Both the position numbers and the translations under genes were made by a program. Shown here one piece after another: positions 37,361 through 45,391 of a stretch of DNA of 57,528 nucleotides (position 1 is the first letter of the stretch; every line of letters begins with the position of its first letter). Source of the DNA: Woeseiaceae bacterium (GTDB lineage Bacteria; Pseudomonadota; Gammaproteobacteria; Steroidobacterales; Woeseiaceae); contig JABDOQ010000099.1 in NCBI GenBank assembly GCA_013043165.1, positions 1 to 57,528 on the forward strand. The letters run 5' to 3'. Below the pieces are notes generated by a model, which was given only the letters and a program-made list of their open reading frames with translations, had not been told where the DNA came from and did not search any database.

Positions 37361-37482
37361 GGCATTCGGGCCTGTTTTATTAGTCTCACAAGTAACCGTT
37401 TTTCCTAGGGTTATTTCGCTGCGTCATAATCTTTCAAAAAACTCGCACAAGGCGGTTGCTATTGTTGTTCTAATGTAATAGC

Positions 37483-37500
37483 GTACTAACACGTTAATAC
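37483..37500. promoter_or_regulatory. TrpR-like palindromic operator in front of the his operon
   Basis: GTACTAAC and GTTAATAC form an 18-base near-perfect palindrome (one mismatch pair) around an AC centre, ending 11 bases before the regulator gene. It resembles the E. coli TrpR operator half-site GTACTAGTT, fitting the TrpR-family protein encoded next to it. A wider set of inverted bases (AATGTA at 37472 and TACATT at 37498) surrounds it. A near-identical palindrome lies at 48178-48198. Confidence 0.65.
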
Positions 37501-37511
37501 ATTGGTTCACC

Positions 37512-37838
37512 ATGAAGCCCAATCGCAACGAATCCGAGCGTCAGCAGCACGACGCCGAAGACGCACTTTTCGAGGCCGTCATCAGCCTGCGAAACCGCGA
37601 CGAGTGCCGTAATTTCTTCAAGGACCTGTGCACACCGGCAGAGCTGCAGGCCCTCGTGGACCGCTGGCAGGTGGTCGAATACCTCGAGCAAGACCTTCCC
37701 TATCGCAAGATTCACGACCTGACGGGCGTCAGCGTTACCACCATAGGCCGCGTGGCGCGCTTCCTCTCCGACGGTTTCGGCGGTTATCGCACGGCCATCG
37801 AGCGAACCCGGCTGCCAGAACGCCACACCTCCCACTAA
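37512..37838 (+). CDS. TrpR/YerC-family transcriptional regulator, probable his regulator
   Basis: A 108-residue all-helical DNA-binding protein of the TrpR superfamily, YerC/YecD branch. The core DALFEAVISLRNRDECRNFFKDLCTPAEL is the family signature (about residues 17-45), and the helix-turn-helix is YRKIHDLTGVSVTTIGRVARFL. Proteins of this branch repress histidine genes in some bacteria (named HisR). Here it precedes hisG by ten bases and follows a TrpR-like palindrome by eleven, so autoregulation and control of the his operon are likely. No Shine-Dalgarno sequence is visible in front of the ATG. The histidine link is inference from context. Confidence 0.85.
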   Translation: MKPNRNESERQQHDAEDALFEAVISLRNRDECRNFFKDLCTPAELQALVDRWQVVEYLEQDLPYRKIHDLTGVSVTTIGRVARFLSDGFGGYRTAIERTRLPERHTSH

Positions 37839-37848
37839 GGAAAATCCA

Positions 37849-38751
37849 ATGGACACCCCCGAGCAGCGCATCCAGATTGCGGTGCAAAAAACCGGCCGTT
37901 TAACCGAGCACTCGATCGATCTGCTGGAGCGCTGCGGCCTCATGGTCACGAAAAGCAAGGACCGCTTGATTTGCTATGGCGAGAACATGCCGATCGACCT
38001 GCTGCTGGTGCGCGATGACGACATCCCGGGGCTGGTTAGCGAGGACGTATGTGACCTGGGAATAGTCGGCCTGAATATTGTCGAAGAGAAGCGCCTCAAC
38101 CTGGAGTCCGAGGGCCGCGAAGGCCTGTTCAAGCAAATCTACGAACTCGATTTCGGGCACTGCCGGCTGGCGCTGGCAGCCCCTGAGACCACCGAGTATG
38201 CAGGTCCAGAATCTCTCGAAAATAAAAGAATAGCAACAAGTTATGTCGGTATTGTAAGAAAGTACTTGAAAGATAATGACATCAATGCGGAGACCGTGTA
38301 CTTCTCGGGCGCCGTAGAGATTGCACCCAAACTCGGCCGCGCTGACTACATCTGCGACCTGGTCTCGACAGGCTCCACGCTAAAGGCCAACGGCCTGACC
38401 GAAGTCGACGTCCTCATGGACAGCGAGGCGGTGGTCATCCAGACGCAGGCTCCTCTGGGCAATGAAAAGCAGGCGCTCGTCGACAAGATCCTGCAGCGCC
38501 TGGATGGCGTTTTGCAGGTACGTGAAAGCAAGTACATCATGCTGCACGCGCCGCGCTCCGCCCTGGCCAAAATCAGGGATCTGCTGCCGGGTTCCGAAGC
38601 CCCTACGGTGCTGCCGCTGGACGGGACAGACGACAAGGTCGCGGTTCACGCGGTGTGCCGGGAGAACGTGTTCTGGGAGACCCTCGAAAACCTGAAAGCC
38701 GCCGGTGCGAGCTCCCTGCTCGTGTTGCCGGTTGAAAAAATGCTGGCCTGA
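37849..38751 (+). CDS. hisG: ATP phosphoribosyltransferase, long form
   Basis: A 300-residue long-form HisG with its own C-terminal regulatory domain (about residues 225-300), so no HisZ partner is required. It makes phosphoribosyl-ATP from ATP and PRPP, the first and feedback-inhibited step of histidine synthesis. The motifs RIATSYVGIVRKYL and DLVSTGSTLKANGL (PRPP loop) are clear. A stretch of about 75 bases at 38210-38285 is strikingly AT-rich, with AAA, AGA and ATA codons unlike the rest of the gene. AAGGAAAATCC lies before the ATG. Confidence 0.96.
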   Translation: MDTPEQRIQIAVQKTGRLTEHSIDLLERCGLMVTKSKDRLICYGENMPIDLLLVRDDDIPGLVSEDVCDLGIVGLNIVEEKRLNLESEGREGLFKQIYELDFGHCRLALAAPETTEYAGPESLENKRIATSYVGIVRKYLKDNDINAETVYFSGAVEIAPKLGRADYICDLVSTGSTLKANGLTEVDVLMDSEAVVIQTQAPLGNEKQALVDKILQRLDGVLQVRESKYIMLHAPRSALAKIRDLLPGSEAPTVLPLDGTDDKVAVHAVCRENVFWETLENLKAAGASSLLVLPVEKMLA

Positions 38752-38754
38752 TCG

Positions 38755-40059
38755 ATGACGCTCGAACTCAAAACCTGGTCCGAGCTGGGCGATGCGCAGC
38801 GCAGCGACTTGCTGCAGCGGCCGGCCGTGGCTGGCAATGCAGCCATCCGTAAAGCCGCGGCCGAGATCGTCGCGCAGGTGCGCAAGCGAGGGGATTCGGC
38901 GCTGCGTGAACTGACGCAAAAATACGATCGGGCTCGAATCAGCGATTTCCGCGTCACCGCAGACGAAATCGCAGTCGCTGCGGAGCAACTGACGCAGGGC
39001 CAGGTTGACGCAATTGACCTCGCGATCAGGAACGTGCGCCGATTCCACGAGCAGCAACGTCCGCAACAGTTGCGCGTTGAAACGATGCCGGGCGTCGTCT
39101 GTGAGCGTGTCAGTCACGCGCTCGATGCCGTCGGAATGTATGTGCCGGCCGGCACTGCCCCGCTGCCCTCCGCGGCCATCATGCTGGCCGTGCCCGCTGC
39201 GATCGCAGGCTGTCCAACAAAAATACTGTGCACTCCGCCCCGCCCCGACGGTAGCGCCGATCCGGCGGTACTGGTTGCCGCAACGCGAGCGGGAGTTGAG
39301 GACATCTACAAAATCGGTGGCGCACAGGCAATCGCGGCGATGGCGTACGGTACCGAGAGCGTGCCCAAAGTCTGCAAGGTATTCGGGCCTGGCAATGCCT
39401 GGGTCACTAGCGCGAAGTCGCTGGTCAGCGGCGATCCGGGCGGTGCGGCGATCGATATGCCGGCGGGCCCTTCGGAGGTACTTGTCATTGCCGATGCTGA
39501 CGCGTCGGCTGAGTTCGTTGCCGCGGATTTGCTGTCGCAGGCAGAGCATGGCGTGGACTCGCAGGTCGTGCTCGTCACAACGTCCAGGGAACTCGCGAAC
39601 AAGGTCGTTGCGCAACTCGATTTGCAGCTGGCCGAATTGTCTCGGGCGAGAATTGCGCGTGAGTCGCTTGAACACGCGCGCATTTTCATCGTTGCGGATA
39701 TCGGCACGGCAGTATCCGTCAGTAACCGCTACGCGCCCGAGCACCTGATCCTGCAGGTCGGAGACGCCCGCGCACTGTTGCCGTCCTTGCGCAATGCGGG
39801 CTCGGTCTTCGTCGGGCGCTGGACACCGGAAGCGGTGGGCGACTATTGCAGCGGCACGAATCACGTGTTGCCAACCTACGGTTTTGCCCGAACGTACAGC
39901 GGCCTGGGGCTCGACCAGTTCATGCGCCAGATGACCGTGCAGGAACTGAGCCGCGAGGGCCTTGCCGGCCTCGGTGACGCCGTGGTCAGCCTGGCGAGCA
40001 TGGAAGGTCTCGATGCCCATGCAGAGGCCGTGCGTCGCAGATTGAGTTCAACCTCGTGA
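38755..40059 (+). CDS. hisD: Histidinol dehydrogenase
   Basis: A 434-residue zinc enzyme that oxidises histidinol to histidine in two NAD-linked steps. It has VGMYVPAGTAPLPS, the signature segment DMPAGPSEVLVIAD, AEHGVDSQ with the metal-binding Gln/His region, and APEHL followed by DYCSGTNHVLPT. Three bases separate it from hisG, and its stop overlaps the hisC start. Confidence 0.97.
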   Translation: MTLELKTWSELGDAQRSDLLQRPAVAGNAAIRKAAAEIVAQVRKRGDSALRELTQKYDRARISDFRVTADEIAVAAEQLTQGQVDAIDLAIRNVRRFHEQQRPQQLRVETMPGVVCERVSHALDAVGMYVPAGTAPLPSAAIMLAVPAAIAGCPTKILCTPPRPDGSADPAVLVAATRAGVEDIYKIGGAQAIAAMAYGTESVPKVCKVFGPGNAWVTSAKSLVSGDPGGAAIDMPAGPSEVLVIADADASAEFVAADLLSQAEHGVDSQVVLVTTSRELANKVVAQLDLQLAELSRARIARESLEHARIFIVADIGTAVSVSNRYAPEHLILQVGDARALLPSLRNAGSVFVGRWTPEAVGDYCSGTNHVLPTYGFARTYSGLGLDQFMRQMTVQELSREGLAGLGDAVVSLASMEGLDAHAEAVRRRLSSTS

Positions 40060-41129
40060 GTATCGCAACACTCGCGCGTCCCGAGATTCAGGCCTTGCAA
40101 GCTTACGAAGCGGCTGAGCAGGTCGACGACACGGTGCGCTTGAACGCCAACGAGTCGCCCATCGTCAGCGCCGTCGATCATTTCCGGCGTCCCCTGAACC
40201 GCTACCCTGAAGTTCGTCCGCAAAAACTCCAGCATGCGCTCGCCGCCCGCTTCTACTGTAGCCCGGATCAGTTGCTCGTGACGCGCGGCTCCAGCGAGGC
40301 CATCGACCTGCTGGTGCGTACATTTTGCCGTGCCGGCGAGGACAGCGTCGTCACGACTTCGCCTTCGTTTTCCATGTACCGGCACTACGCCGAGATCCAG
40401 GGCGCCAATTTCATAGCGGTCGCAACACAGGCGAGTGAAAACTTCGCGATCGACATCGATGCCGTGTTAGCGACGTGCGACGAATCGACACGGCTGATTT
40501 TTATTTGCTCGCCAAATAATCCAACCGGAACGACATTGCCACGAGACGAGCTCGAAAAGCTCCTGCAACGTCGCGGTGATAAATCGGCCGTCGTCGTTGA
40601 CGAAGCTTACGTCGAATTCGCCGATGTGCCCTCGGTTGTTGAATTGCTTGACGAGTACCCGAATCTGCTCGTCCTTAGAACCCTCTCAAAAGCACTGGGC
40701 TTCGCGGGCGCACGCTGCGGTGCGGTGATCGGGCCCCCGGCCGTCATTCAATTACTGAGTGCGGTGCAGGCACCTTACGCGCTCGCGACACCCGTAGTCG
40801 AATGCGTGGAGGACGCATTGCAGGACGAACAGCTGGCACTCGCCGAGCGCGCCGTCGCCCGGATTATCGAGGAACGGAAACGATTGATGCGCGAAATCAG
40901 CGCTTTCGATTTCGTTAAGAAGATCTGGCCGAGCGATGCGAATTTCTTCCTGATCGAAGTCGGCGACGCAGCGAAAGTACTGCAACGCTGTCAGGAGCAT
41001 CGGGTACTGCTGCGGCACTTCGGTGGCGACCTGGCTAATTGCATACGCATCACGGTCGGTAGCGTCGACGATAACAATCAATTACTCGAAGCACTCGAAT
41101 CGCTCAGAGGTTCCAAACCATGCCTGTAA
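40056..41129 (+). CDS. hisC: Histidinol-phosphate aminotransferase
   Basis: A 357-residue PLP aminotransferase. It contains VRLNANESPI, NRYPEVRPQKLQHALA, FICSPNNPTGTTL, VDEAYVEF and the PLP lysine in LRTLSKALGFAGARCG. The GTG start at 40056 overlaps the hisD stop. Its 3' end overlaps hisB by ten bases. Confidence 0.96.
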   Translation: MSIATLARPEIQALQAYEAAEQVDDTVRLNANESPIVSAVDHFRRPLNRYPEVRPQKLQHALAARFYCSPDQLLVTRGSSEAIDLLVRTFCRAGEDSVVTTSPSFSMYRHYAEIQGANFIAVATQASENFAIDIDAVLATCDESTRLIFICSPNNPTGTTLPRDELEKLLQRRGDKSAVVVDEAYVEFADVPSVVELLDEYPNLLVLRTLSKALGFAGARCGAVIGPPAVIQLLSAVQAPYALATPVVECVEDALQDEQLALAERAVARIIEERKRLMREISAFDFVKKIWPSDANFFLIEVGDAAKVLQRCQEHRVLLRHFGGDLANCIRITVGSVDDNNQLLEALESLRGSKPCL

Positions 41130-42196
41130 AAGTACTGTTCATCGATCGTGACGGTACGCTGATCGAGGAACCTGAAGATAACCAGGTCGATGCGGTCGAG
41201 AAGATCAAACTCGTTGGCAATGTCATCCCGGCACTCCTTGAACTGGCGAAACATGGTTTCCGCTTTGTCATGGTAAGCAACCAGGACGGCCTCGGCAGCA
41301 AGTCGTTTCCACAGGATAAGTTTGACGTTTGCCACGCTCATACGATGAGCTTGTTCACTAGCCAGGGCATCGCATTCGACGAGGTTTTCATCTGCCCGCA
41401 CGTGGCCGGCGACAACTGCGAGTGCCGCAAGCCGCGCACGGGCCTGCTGACGAAATACCTGGCAGCTACCGACATCGATCTTGCCGCGTCCGCCGTCATA
41501 GGCGACCGGGCGACGGACATGGAGCTGGCCGACCGCATTGGTGTCCGCGGCTTGCTGGTCAACGTCGACGATGATGAAGCCAGGACCTGGCCGGAAATCG
41601 TCGGTCTCCTTTGCTACTCGGACCGTGTCGCAAGCGTCGAACGCAATACCAATGAGACCCGCATCAGTGCAAGCGTCAACCTCGACACCAGCGAGCCGAT
41701 CAGCGTCAGCACGGGCATCGGCTTCTACGACCACATGCTCGAGCAGATCGCCAAACACGGTGGGTTTGGCCTGACATTAAAGTGCGACGGCGATCTTGAA
41801 ATTGACGAACATCACACGGTCGAGGATACGGCAATTTGTCTCGGCACGGCACTGCGCAAGGCGTTGGGCAACAAGTTCGGCATTGGCCGCTACGGTTTCC
41901 TGGTACCCATGGATGAGAGCGAGGCCAAAGTCGCGCTGGACCTCTCGGGCAGAGCGTCGTTTCAGTTCATGGGTCAGTTCCCGCGCGAGAACGTCGGTGA
42001 GCTTTCGACCGAGATGGTCGAACATTTCTTCGGCTCACTCGCAGATTCGCTTGGAGCTGCACTGCACATCGAAGTGACGGGAGAGAACACTCACCACATG
42101 ATCGAGGCCTGCTTCAAGTCGGTCGGTCGTGCCCTGCGCCAGGCCATAAATCGCGACGGCACGGAATTGCCATCAACAAAGGGCACGCTGAGCTAA
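41120..42196 (+). CDS. hisB: Bifunctional histidinol-phosphatase / imidazoleglycerol-phosphate dehydratase
   Basis: A 358-residue fusion found in gammaproteobacteria. The N-terminal HAD phosphatase has IDRDGTLIEEP, a zinc loop with CPHVAGDNCECRKP, and GDRATDMELA. The C-terminal dehydratase, from about residue 170, shows GIGFYDHMLEQIAKHGGF, DEHHTVEDTAICLG and ENTHHMIEACFKS with its metal-binding histidines. It overlaps hisC and is five bases from hisH. Confidence 0.97.
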   Translation: MPVKVLFIDRDGTLIEEPEDNQVDAVEKIKLVGNVIPALLELAKHGFRFVMVSNQDGLGSKSFPQDKFDVCHAHTMSLFTSQGIAFDEVFICPHVAGDNCECRKPRTGLLTKYLAATDIDLAASAVIGDRATDMELADRIGVRGLLVNVDDDEARTWPEIVGLLCYSDRVASVERNTNETRISASVNLDTSEPISVSTGIGFYDHMLEQIAKHGGFGLTLKCDGDLEIDEHHTVEDTAICLGTALRKALGNKFGIGRYGFLVPMDESEAKVALDLSGRASFQFMGQFPRENVGELSTEMVEHFFGSLADSLGAALHIEVTGENTHHMIEACFKSVGRALRQAINRDGTELPSTKGTLS

Positions 42197-42201
42197 ACCG
42201 T

Positions 42202-42801
42202 ATGAGCAACATCGCCATCATCGACAGCGGCGGGGCCAACATCGCGTCCCTGGTTTTTGCATTCGAGCGCCTCGGCCGCAGCGCGGAACTGACCACTGAC
42301 GCGACCGTGATTCGATCGGCCGATCGGGTGCTGCTGCCCGGCGTCGGCGCTGCGAAAAGCGCCATGGAACGCCTTGCCGACGCAAAACTAACCGACGTGA
42401 TCCGGAGTTTGAAGCAACCCGTTCTTGGCATTTGCCTGGGCATGCAGCTGCTGCTCGACGGTTCGGAGGAGGAAGACGTCGAATGCCTCGGCGTCGTTCC
42501 CGGGATAGCGGCGCGGCTGCCTTCCGCCCCCGCGTACCCGGTTCCCAATATGGGCTGGTGCGCGACGCGCCGGACGTCCGATCATGCGTTGCTGGGCGAC
42601 ATCCCGGACGGCAGCTATTTTTATTACCTTCACAGCTACGCCCTGCCCGTTTCGGATTGCACGCTGGCGACGGCCGACCACGCGGAACCGTTCTCCGCGG
42701 TTATCGGCCGGGACAACTTCGTCGCCACGCAGTTTCATCCGGAGCGTTCCTCGGCCGCCGGCGCTCAACTGCTGCAGAACTTCCTGGATGTTTCGCTATG
42801 A
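42202..42801 (+). CDS. hisH: Imidazole glycerol phosphate synthase glutaminase subunit
   Basis: A 199-residue class I glutamine amidotransferase supplying ammonia to HisF. The catalytic cysteine is in GICLGMQLL, the catalytic His-Glu pair in QFHPERSS, and the subunit-specific VPNMGWC is present. ATGA overlap couples it to hisA. Confidence 0.97.
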   Translation: MSNIAIIDSGGANIASLVFAFERLGRSAELTTDATVIRSADRVLLPGVGAAKSAMERLADAKLTDVIRSLKQPVLGICLGMQLLLDGSEEEDVECLGVVPGIAARLPSAPAYPVPNMGWCATRRTSDHALLGDIPDGSYFYYLHSYALPVSDCTLATADHAEPFSAVIGRDNFVATQFHPERSSAAGAQLLQNFLDVSL

Positions 42802-43538
42802 GACTCATCCCGGCCATCGACCTCAAAGGCGGCAAGTGCGTGCGCCTGTTGAGAGGCGATTTCGACAAGACGACCGAATACAGCAATGACCCGCTGGCAG
42901 TTGCCAGGCGTTTCTCGACGCTCGACGTACAGGATCTGCACATCGTTGATCTCGACGGCGCGCGTTCCGGTGAGCAGCACAACCGGGCGATTGTGCAAGC
43001 CATCGCGGCCGGGACCGGACTGGACATCCAGCTGGGCGGTGGTATTCGCGATCGTGCCAGTGTCGCGGAATGGCTGGAAAACGGCGTGAGCCGCTGCGTG
43101 ATCGGCAGCATGGCGATTACCGAGGTCGCCACAGTGACAGACTGGCTGCATGAGTTCGGTCCCGACCGACTCGTGCTGGCGCTCGATGTGAATCTTCGTG
43201 ATGACGGCACGCCCATGCTCACGACGCATGGCTGGACCAGGGACGCCCGCGTATCGCTCTGGGAGTGCATCGATGGATATTCTGACGCAGGAATCAAACA
43301 CGTGCTGTGTACCGACGTCAGCCGCGACGGCGCGATGGCCGGCCCCAATGTCGAACTTTACGTCGAGATCCTCAGGCGCTATCCGGATTTACAGCTGCAG
43401 GCCTCGGGTGGTGTGCGCAACATTGGCGATCTGCGGCAGCTGCGATCACACGGGATACCGGCGGCGATTTCTGGCAAAGCGCTGCTTGACGGTGAGATCA
43501 CGACAACGGAGGTGGCGTCATTCCGGCGAAGCGCATAA
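42798..43538 (+). CDS. hisA: Phosphoribosylformimino-AICAR-P isomerase
   Basis: A 246-residue TIM barrel that opens the ribose ring of ProFAR. The start [21 protein letters not shown] fixes the ATG at 42798, overlapping the hisH stop; a much longer in-frame extension through hisH is a shadow. Catalytic Asp8 (AIDLKGG) and the second Asp in [13 protein letters not shown] are present. The last 19 bases overlap the start of hisF. Confidence 0.96.
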   Translation: MRLIPAIDLKGGKCVRLLRGDFDKTTEYSNDPLAVARRFSTLDVQDLHIVDLDGARSGEQHNRAIVQAIAAGTGLDIQLGGGIRDRASVAEWLENGVSRCVIGSMAITEVATVTDWLHEFGPDRLVLALDVNLRDDGTPMLTTHGWTRDARVSLWECIDGYSDAGIKHVLCTDVSRDGAMAGPNVELYVEILRRYPDLQLQASGGVRNIGDLRQLRSHGIPAAISGKALLDGEITTTEVASFRRSA

Positions 43539-44287
43539 TTCCCTGCCTCGACGTTCGTGATGGTGTGGTCGTCAAGGGAGTGCAGTTTCGTAATCATCGC
43601 GTGGTCGGCGATATTCTCGAACTGGCGGAACGCTACTGTGCGGAAGGGGCTGACGAACTGGTCTTCTACGACATCACGGCGAGCCCGGACGACAGAAGCG
43701 TCGATCGAAGCTGGGTCACACAGATCGCCAGGGTCCTCGACATACCGTTCTGCGTCGCGGGGGGCATTCGCAGCGTTGCGGATGCCGAGGATGTGCTAAA
43801 CAAGGGCGCTGACAAGATCTCGATCAACTCGCCAGCTCTGGCGAAACCCGCGCTGATTACCGAGATGGCAAAGCGCTTCGGATCCCAGTGCGTCGTAATC
43901 GGTATCGACAGCCGCGAAGAACACGACAACTATTTCGTGTACCAGTACACGGGCGATCCTGGCAAGACCATTGCCGCGCAGCGGCTCACACTGGACTGGG
44001 TCAGCGAAGTGCAGCAACGCGGTGCGGGAGAAATCGTCCTTAACTGCATGAACCAGGACGGCGTGCGCAAAGGCTACGACATCGAGCAAATGGCCGCAGT
44101 ACGCGCCATATGCAACGTGCCGCTGATCGCATCAGGCGGCGCCGGCGCAATGCAGCACTTTCTGCACGTTTTCGAGCAGGCTAACGTGGACGGGGCTTTG
44201 GCCGCCAGCGTTTTTCACAGTGCTGAAATACCGATCCCGGAGCTCAAACATTACCTGGCGAAAAACCAGGTCGACACCAGGCGCTAA
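43520..44287 (+). CDS. hisF: Imidazole glycerol phosphate synthase cyclase subunit, probable AUU start
   Basis: A 255-residue TIM barrel that closes the imidazole ring with ammonia from HisH. The N-terminus reads (I)[14 protein letters not shown], and catalytic Asp11 falls at exactly residue 11 only if translation begins at ATT 43520-43522. GGAGG lies six or seven bases before that ATT. No ATG, GTG or TTG exists in frame between there and GTG at 43565, which would remove Asp11. Further motifs are [27 protein letters not shown] and [15 protein letters not shown]. The start overlaps hisA by 19 bases. Confidence 0.93.
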   Translation: MPAKRIIPCLDVRDGVVVKGVQFRNHRVVGDILELAERYCAEGADELVFYDITASPDDRSVDRSWVTQIARVLDIPFCVAGGIRSVADAEDVLNKGADKISINSPALAKPALITEMAKRFGSQCVVIGIDSREEHDNYFVYQYTGDPGKTIAAQRLTLDWVSEVQQRGAGEIVLNCMNQDGVRKGYDIEQMAAVRAICNVPLIASGGAGAMQHFLHVFEQANVDGALAASVFHSAEIPIPELKHYLAKNQVDTRR

Positions 44288-44296
44288 GGAAGAAAC

Positions 44297-44602
44297 GTGA
44301 GCAATTCAGATATTGCATTTATCAGCAAACTTGAAAGCATCGTGCAGGAACGCCTGAAGAATCCCAGCGATGAAAGCTACACGGCCAAGCTCGCTGCCGC
44401 AGGCACGAAACGCATCGCGCAGAAACTGGGCGAGGAAGGTGTAGAGCTGGCGCTGGCTGCAACATCCGGTGATCGGGAAGAGATCATGGACGAAGCCGCG
44501 GATCTCGTTTACCACATGCTCGTACTACTCGCGAACCAGGACCTGAGCCTCGCAGACGTCGCCGAACGACTCGAGGCAAGACACGCAGCCCGCAGCTCAT
44601 AG
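44297..44602 (+). CDS. hisE: Phosphoribosyl-ATP pyrophosphatase, stand-alone
   Basis: A 101-residue MazG-like hydrolase that removes pyrophosphate from phosphoribosyl-ATP. The motifs SYTAKLAAAGTKRIAQKLGEEG (about residues 27-48) and DEAADLVYHMLVLLA hold the metal-binding acidic residues. The HisI cyclohydrolase domain, normally fused in front in gammaproteobacteria, is absent: only nine bases separate hisF from the GTG start at 44297, which has AGGAAG upstream. hisI must be elsewhere. Confidence 0.95.
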   Translation: MSNSDIAFISKLESIVQERLKNPSDESYTAKLAAAGTKRIAQKLGEEGVELALAATSGDREEIMDEAADLVYHMLVLLANQDLSLADVAERLEARHAARSS

Positions 44603-44691
44603 CTTGATCATATTTATTGATTTGAGTTGGTCTAAGACCAGATCGATTCTGGCATCGATTTTCTGGTGGATGTCGCGTACTGTCTGCGCTT

Positions 44692-44717
44692 GCGAAGCAT
44701 TGCTCCGCAATGCTCGC
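44692..44717 (+). other. Strong stem-loop in the leader of the unknown secreted-protein gene
   Basis: AGCATTGC and GCAATGCT pair perfectly around a TCC loop, extended by GCG/CGC past a bulged A. No T-run follows, so it is not a standard terminator. It sits 38 bases before the ATG of the next gene and may stabilise the transcript or mark the his operon end. Confidence 0.45.
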
Positions 44718-44754
44718 CAACAACAATCAATAACAGACTTGAGGGGTGCGAAAA

Positions 44755-45207
44755 ATGAAACTACGCCAGTTACTGACCGGATTTATTCTGTTTTGCTTTG
44801 CGGGTGCTGCGTTAGCAGATCTTGAACCCTGGAAGGACTACGACATTAGCGAAGGAGTCACCAGCGTTACCACGGTCAAAGTCGATTCCAACATGGTCGA
44901 TAAATACCTGGAAGGCCTTAGCAAAACATGGGCGCCGGCGCAAAAACTGAGAAAAGAGATGGGCCACATCGAAGGTTACTGGATTCACGTCAGCCAGCTG
45001 GAAAACAGCGGTGATTTCAACGTTGTCCTCGGTATCGATTTCAAAGATGGCGCGTCGGCATTGTCGGCCGACCAGGCGCAATACGAGGCATTCATGCAGA
45101 AATGGGGCGAGGAGAATCAGAAAAAATCGGACGAGATAGTCATGACCTACCCGGAAATTCGGGAAATTGTTGGCCAGTACATGATGCGTTCCATCACGTT
45201 CAAGTAA
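44755..45207 (+). CDS. Small secreted protein of unknown function
   Basis: A 150-residue exported protein that I do not recognise. The signal peptide KLRQLLTGFILFCFAGAALA is cleaved after ALA, leaving about 128 residues rich in Lys, Glu and aromatics, with no cysteines and no clear catalytic motif. The C-terminal helix YPEIREIVGQYMMRSITFK is the most distinctive part. GAGGGG lies eight bases before the ATG at 44755; a GTG three codons earlier would overlap this site. A perfect terminator follows, and the gene is probably monocistronic. Confidence 0.8.
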   Translation: MKLRQLLTGFILFCFAGAALADLEPWKDYDISEGVTSVTTVKVDSNMVDKYLEGLSKTWAPAQKLRKEMGHIEGYWIHVSQLENSGDFNVVLGIDFKDGASALSADQAQYEAFMQKWGEENQKKSDEIVMTYPEIREIVGQYMMRSITFK

Positions 45208-45391
45208 TCGAAGCCTTCGCAAGGCCTTCCCGGTTTCCGGGAAGGCCTTTTCTATTGCACCAGGAAGTGCCTATCCGGCTGCGACCTCGGTTGCTTTTTG
45301 AGACGAGCTCCATCTCGGCGTCAATACCAGCCTCCTCCAGCATCCAGATAGCCCGCGTCGAACGGGTTTGCGGTGCCCGGAAAAGTTTCAT
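45200..45391 (-). pseudogene. Truncated glutathione S-transferase remnant downstream of lysC-lysA
   Basis: The frame opens with MKLFRAPQTRSTRAIWMLEE, the typical N-terminus of bacterial GST (thioredoxin-like first strand and helix), and stays GST-like for about 31 residues to EMELVS. After that the sequence (SKSNRGRSRIGTSWCNRKG) has no GST resemblance and the frame ends inside the terminator of the neighbouring gene. Its ATG overlaps the lysC-lysA stop as ATGA, so an intact gst was probably once translated with it. The rest has been deleted or replaced. Confidence 0.65.
45221..45253 (+). terminator. Intrinsic terminator after the secreted-protein gene
   Basis: A 13-base perfect stem, AAGGCCTTCCCGG with CCGGGAAGGCCTT, and a TTT loop, ending in a short T-rich run (TTTTCT). 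It begins 13 bases after the stop codon. Confidence 0.93.

Noticed and set aside
38380..40020. 546-codon frame antisense to hisG and hisD
   Set aside because: A long mirror frame caused by high GC and codon bias; the sense-strand his genes account for the sequence.
42432..42797. Long N-terminal extension of hisA
   Set aside because: It runs through hisH in another frame; hisA begins at the ATG at 42798, which gives the standard N-terminus.
44288..44296. Frameshifted hisI between hisF and hisE
   Set aside because: Only nine bases lie between the two genes, so no hisI remnant can be there.
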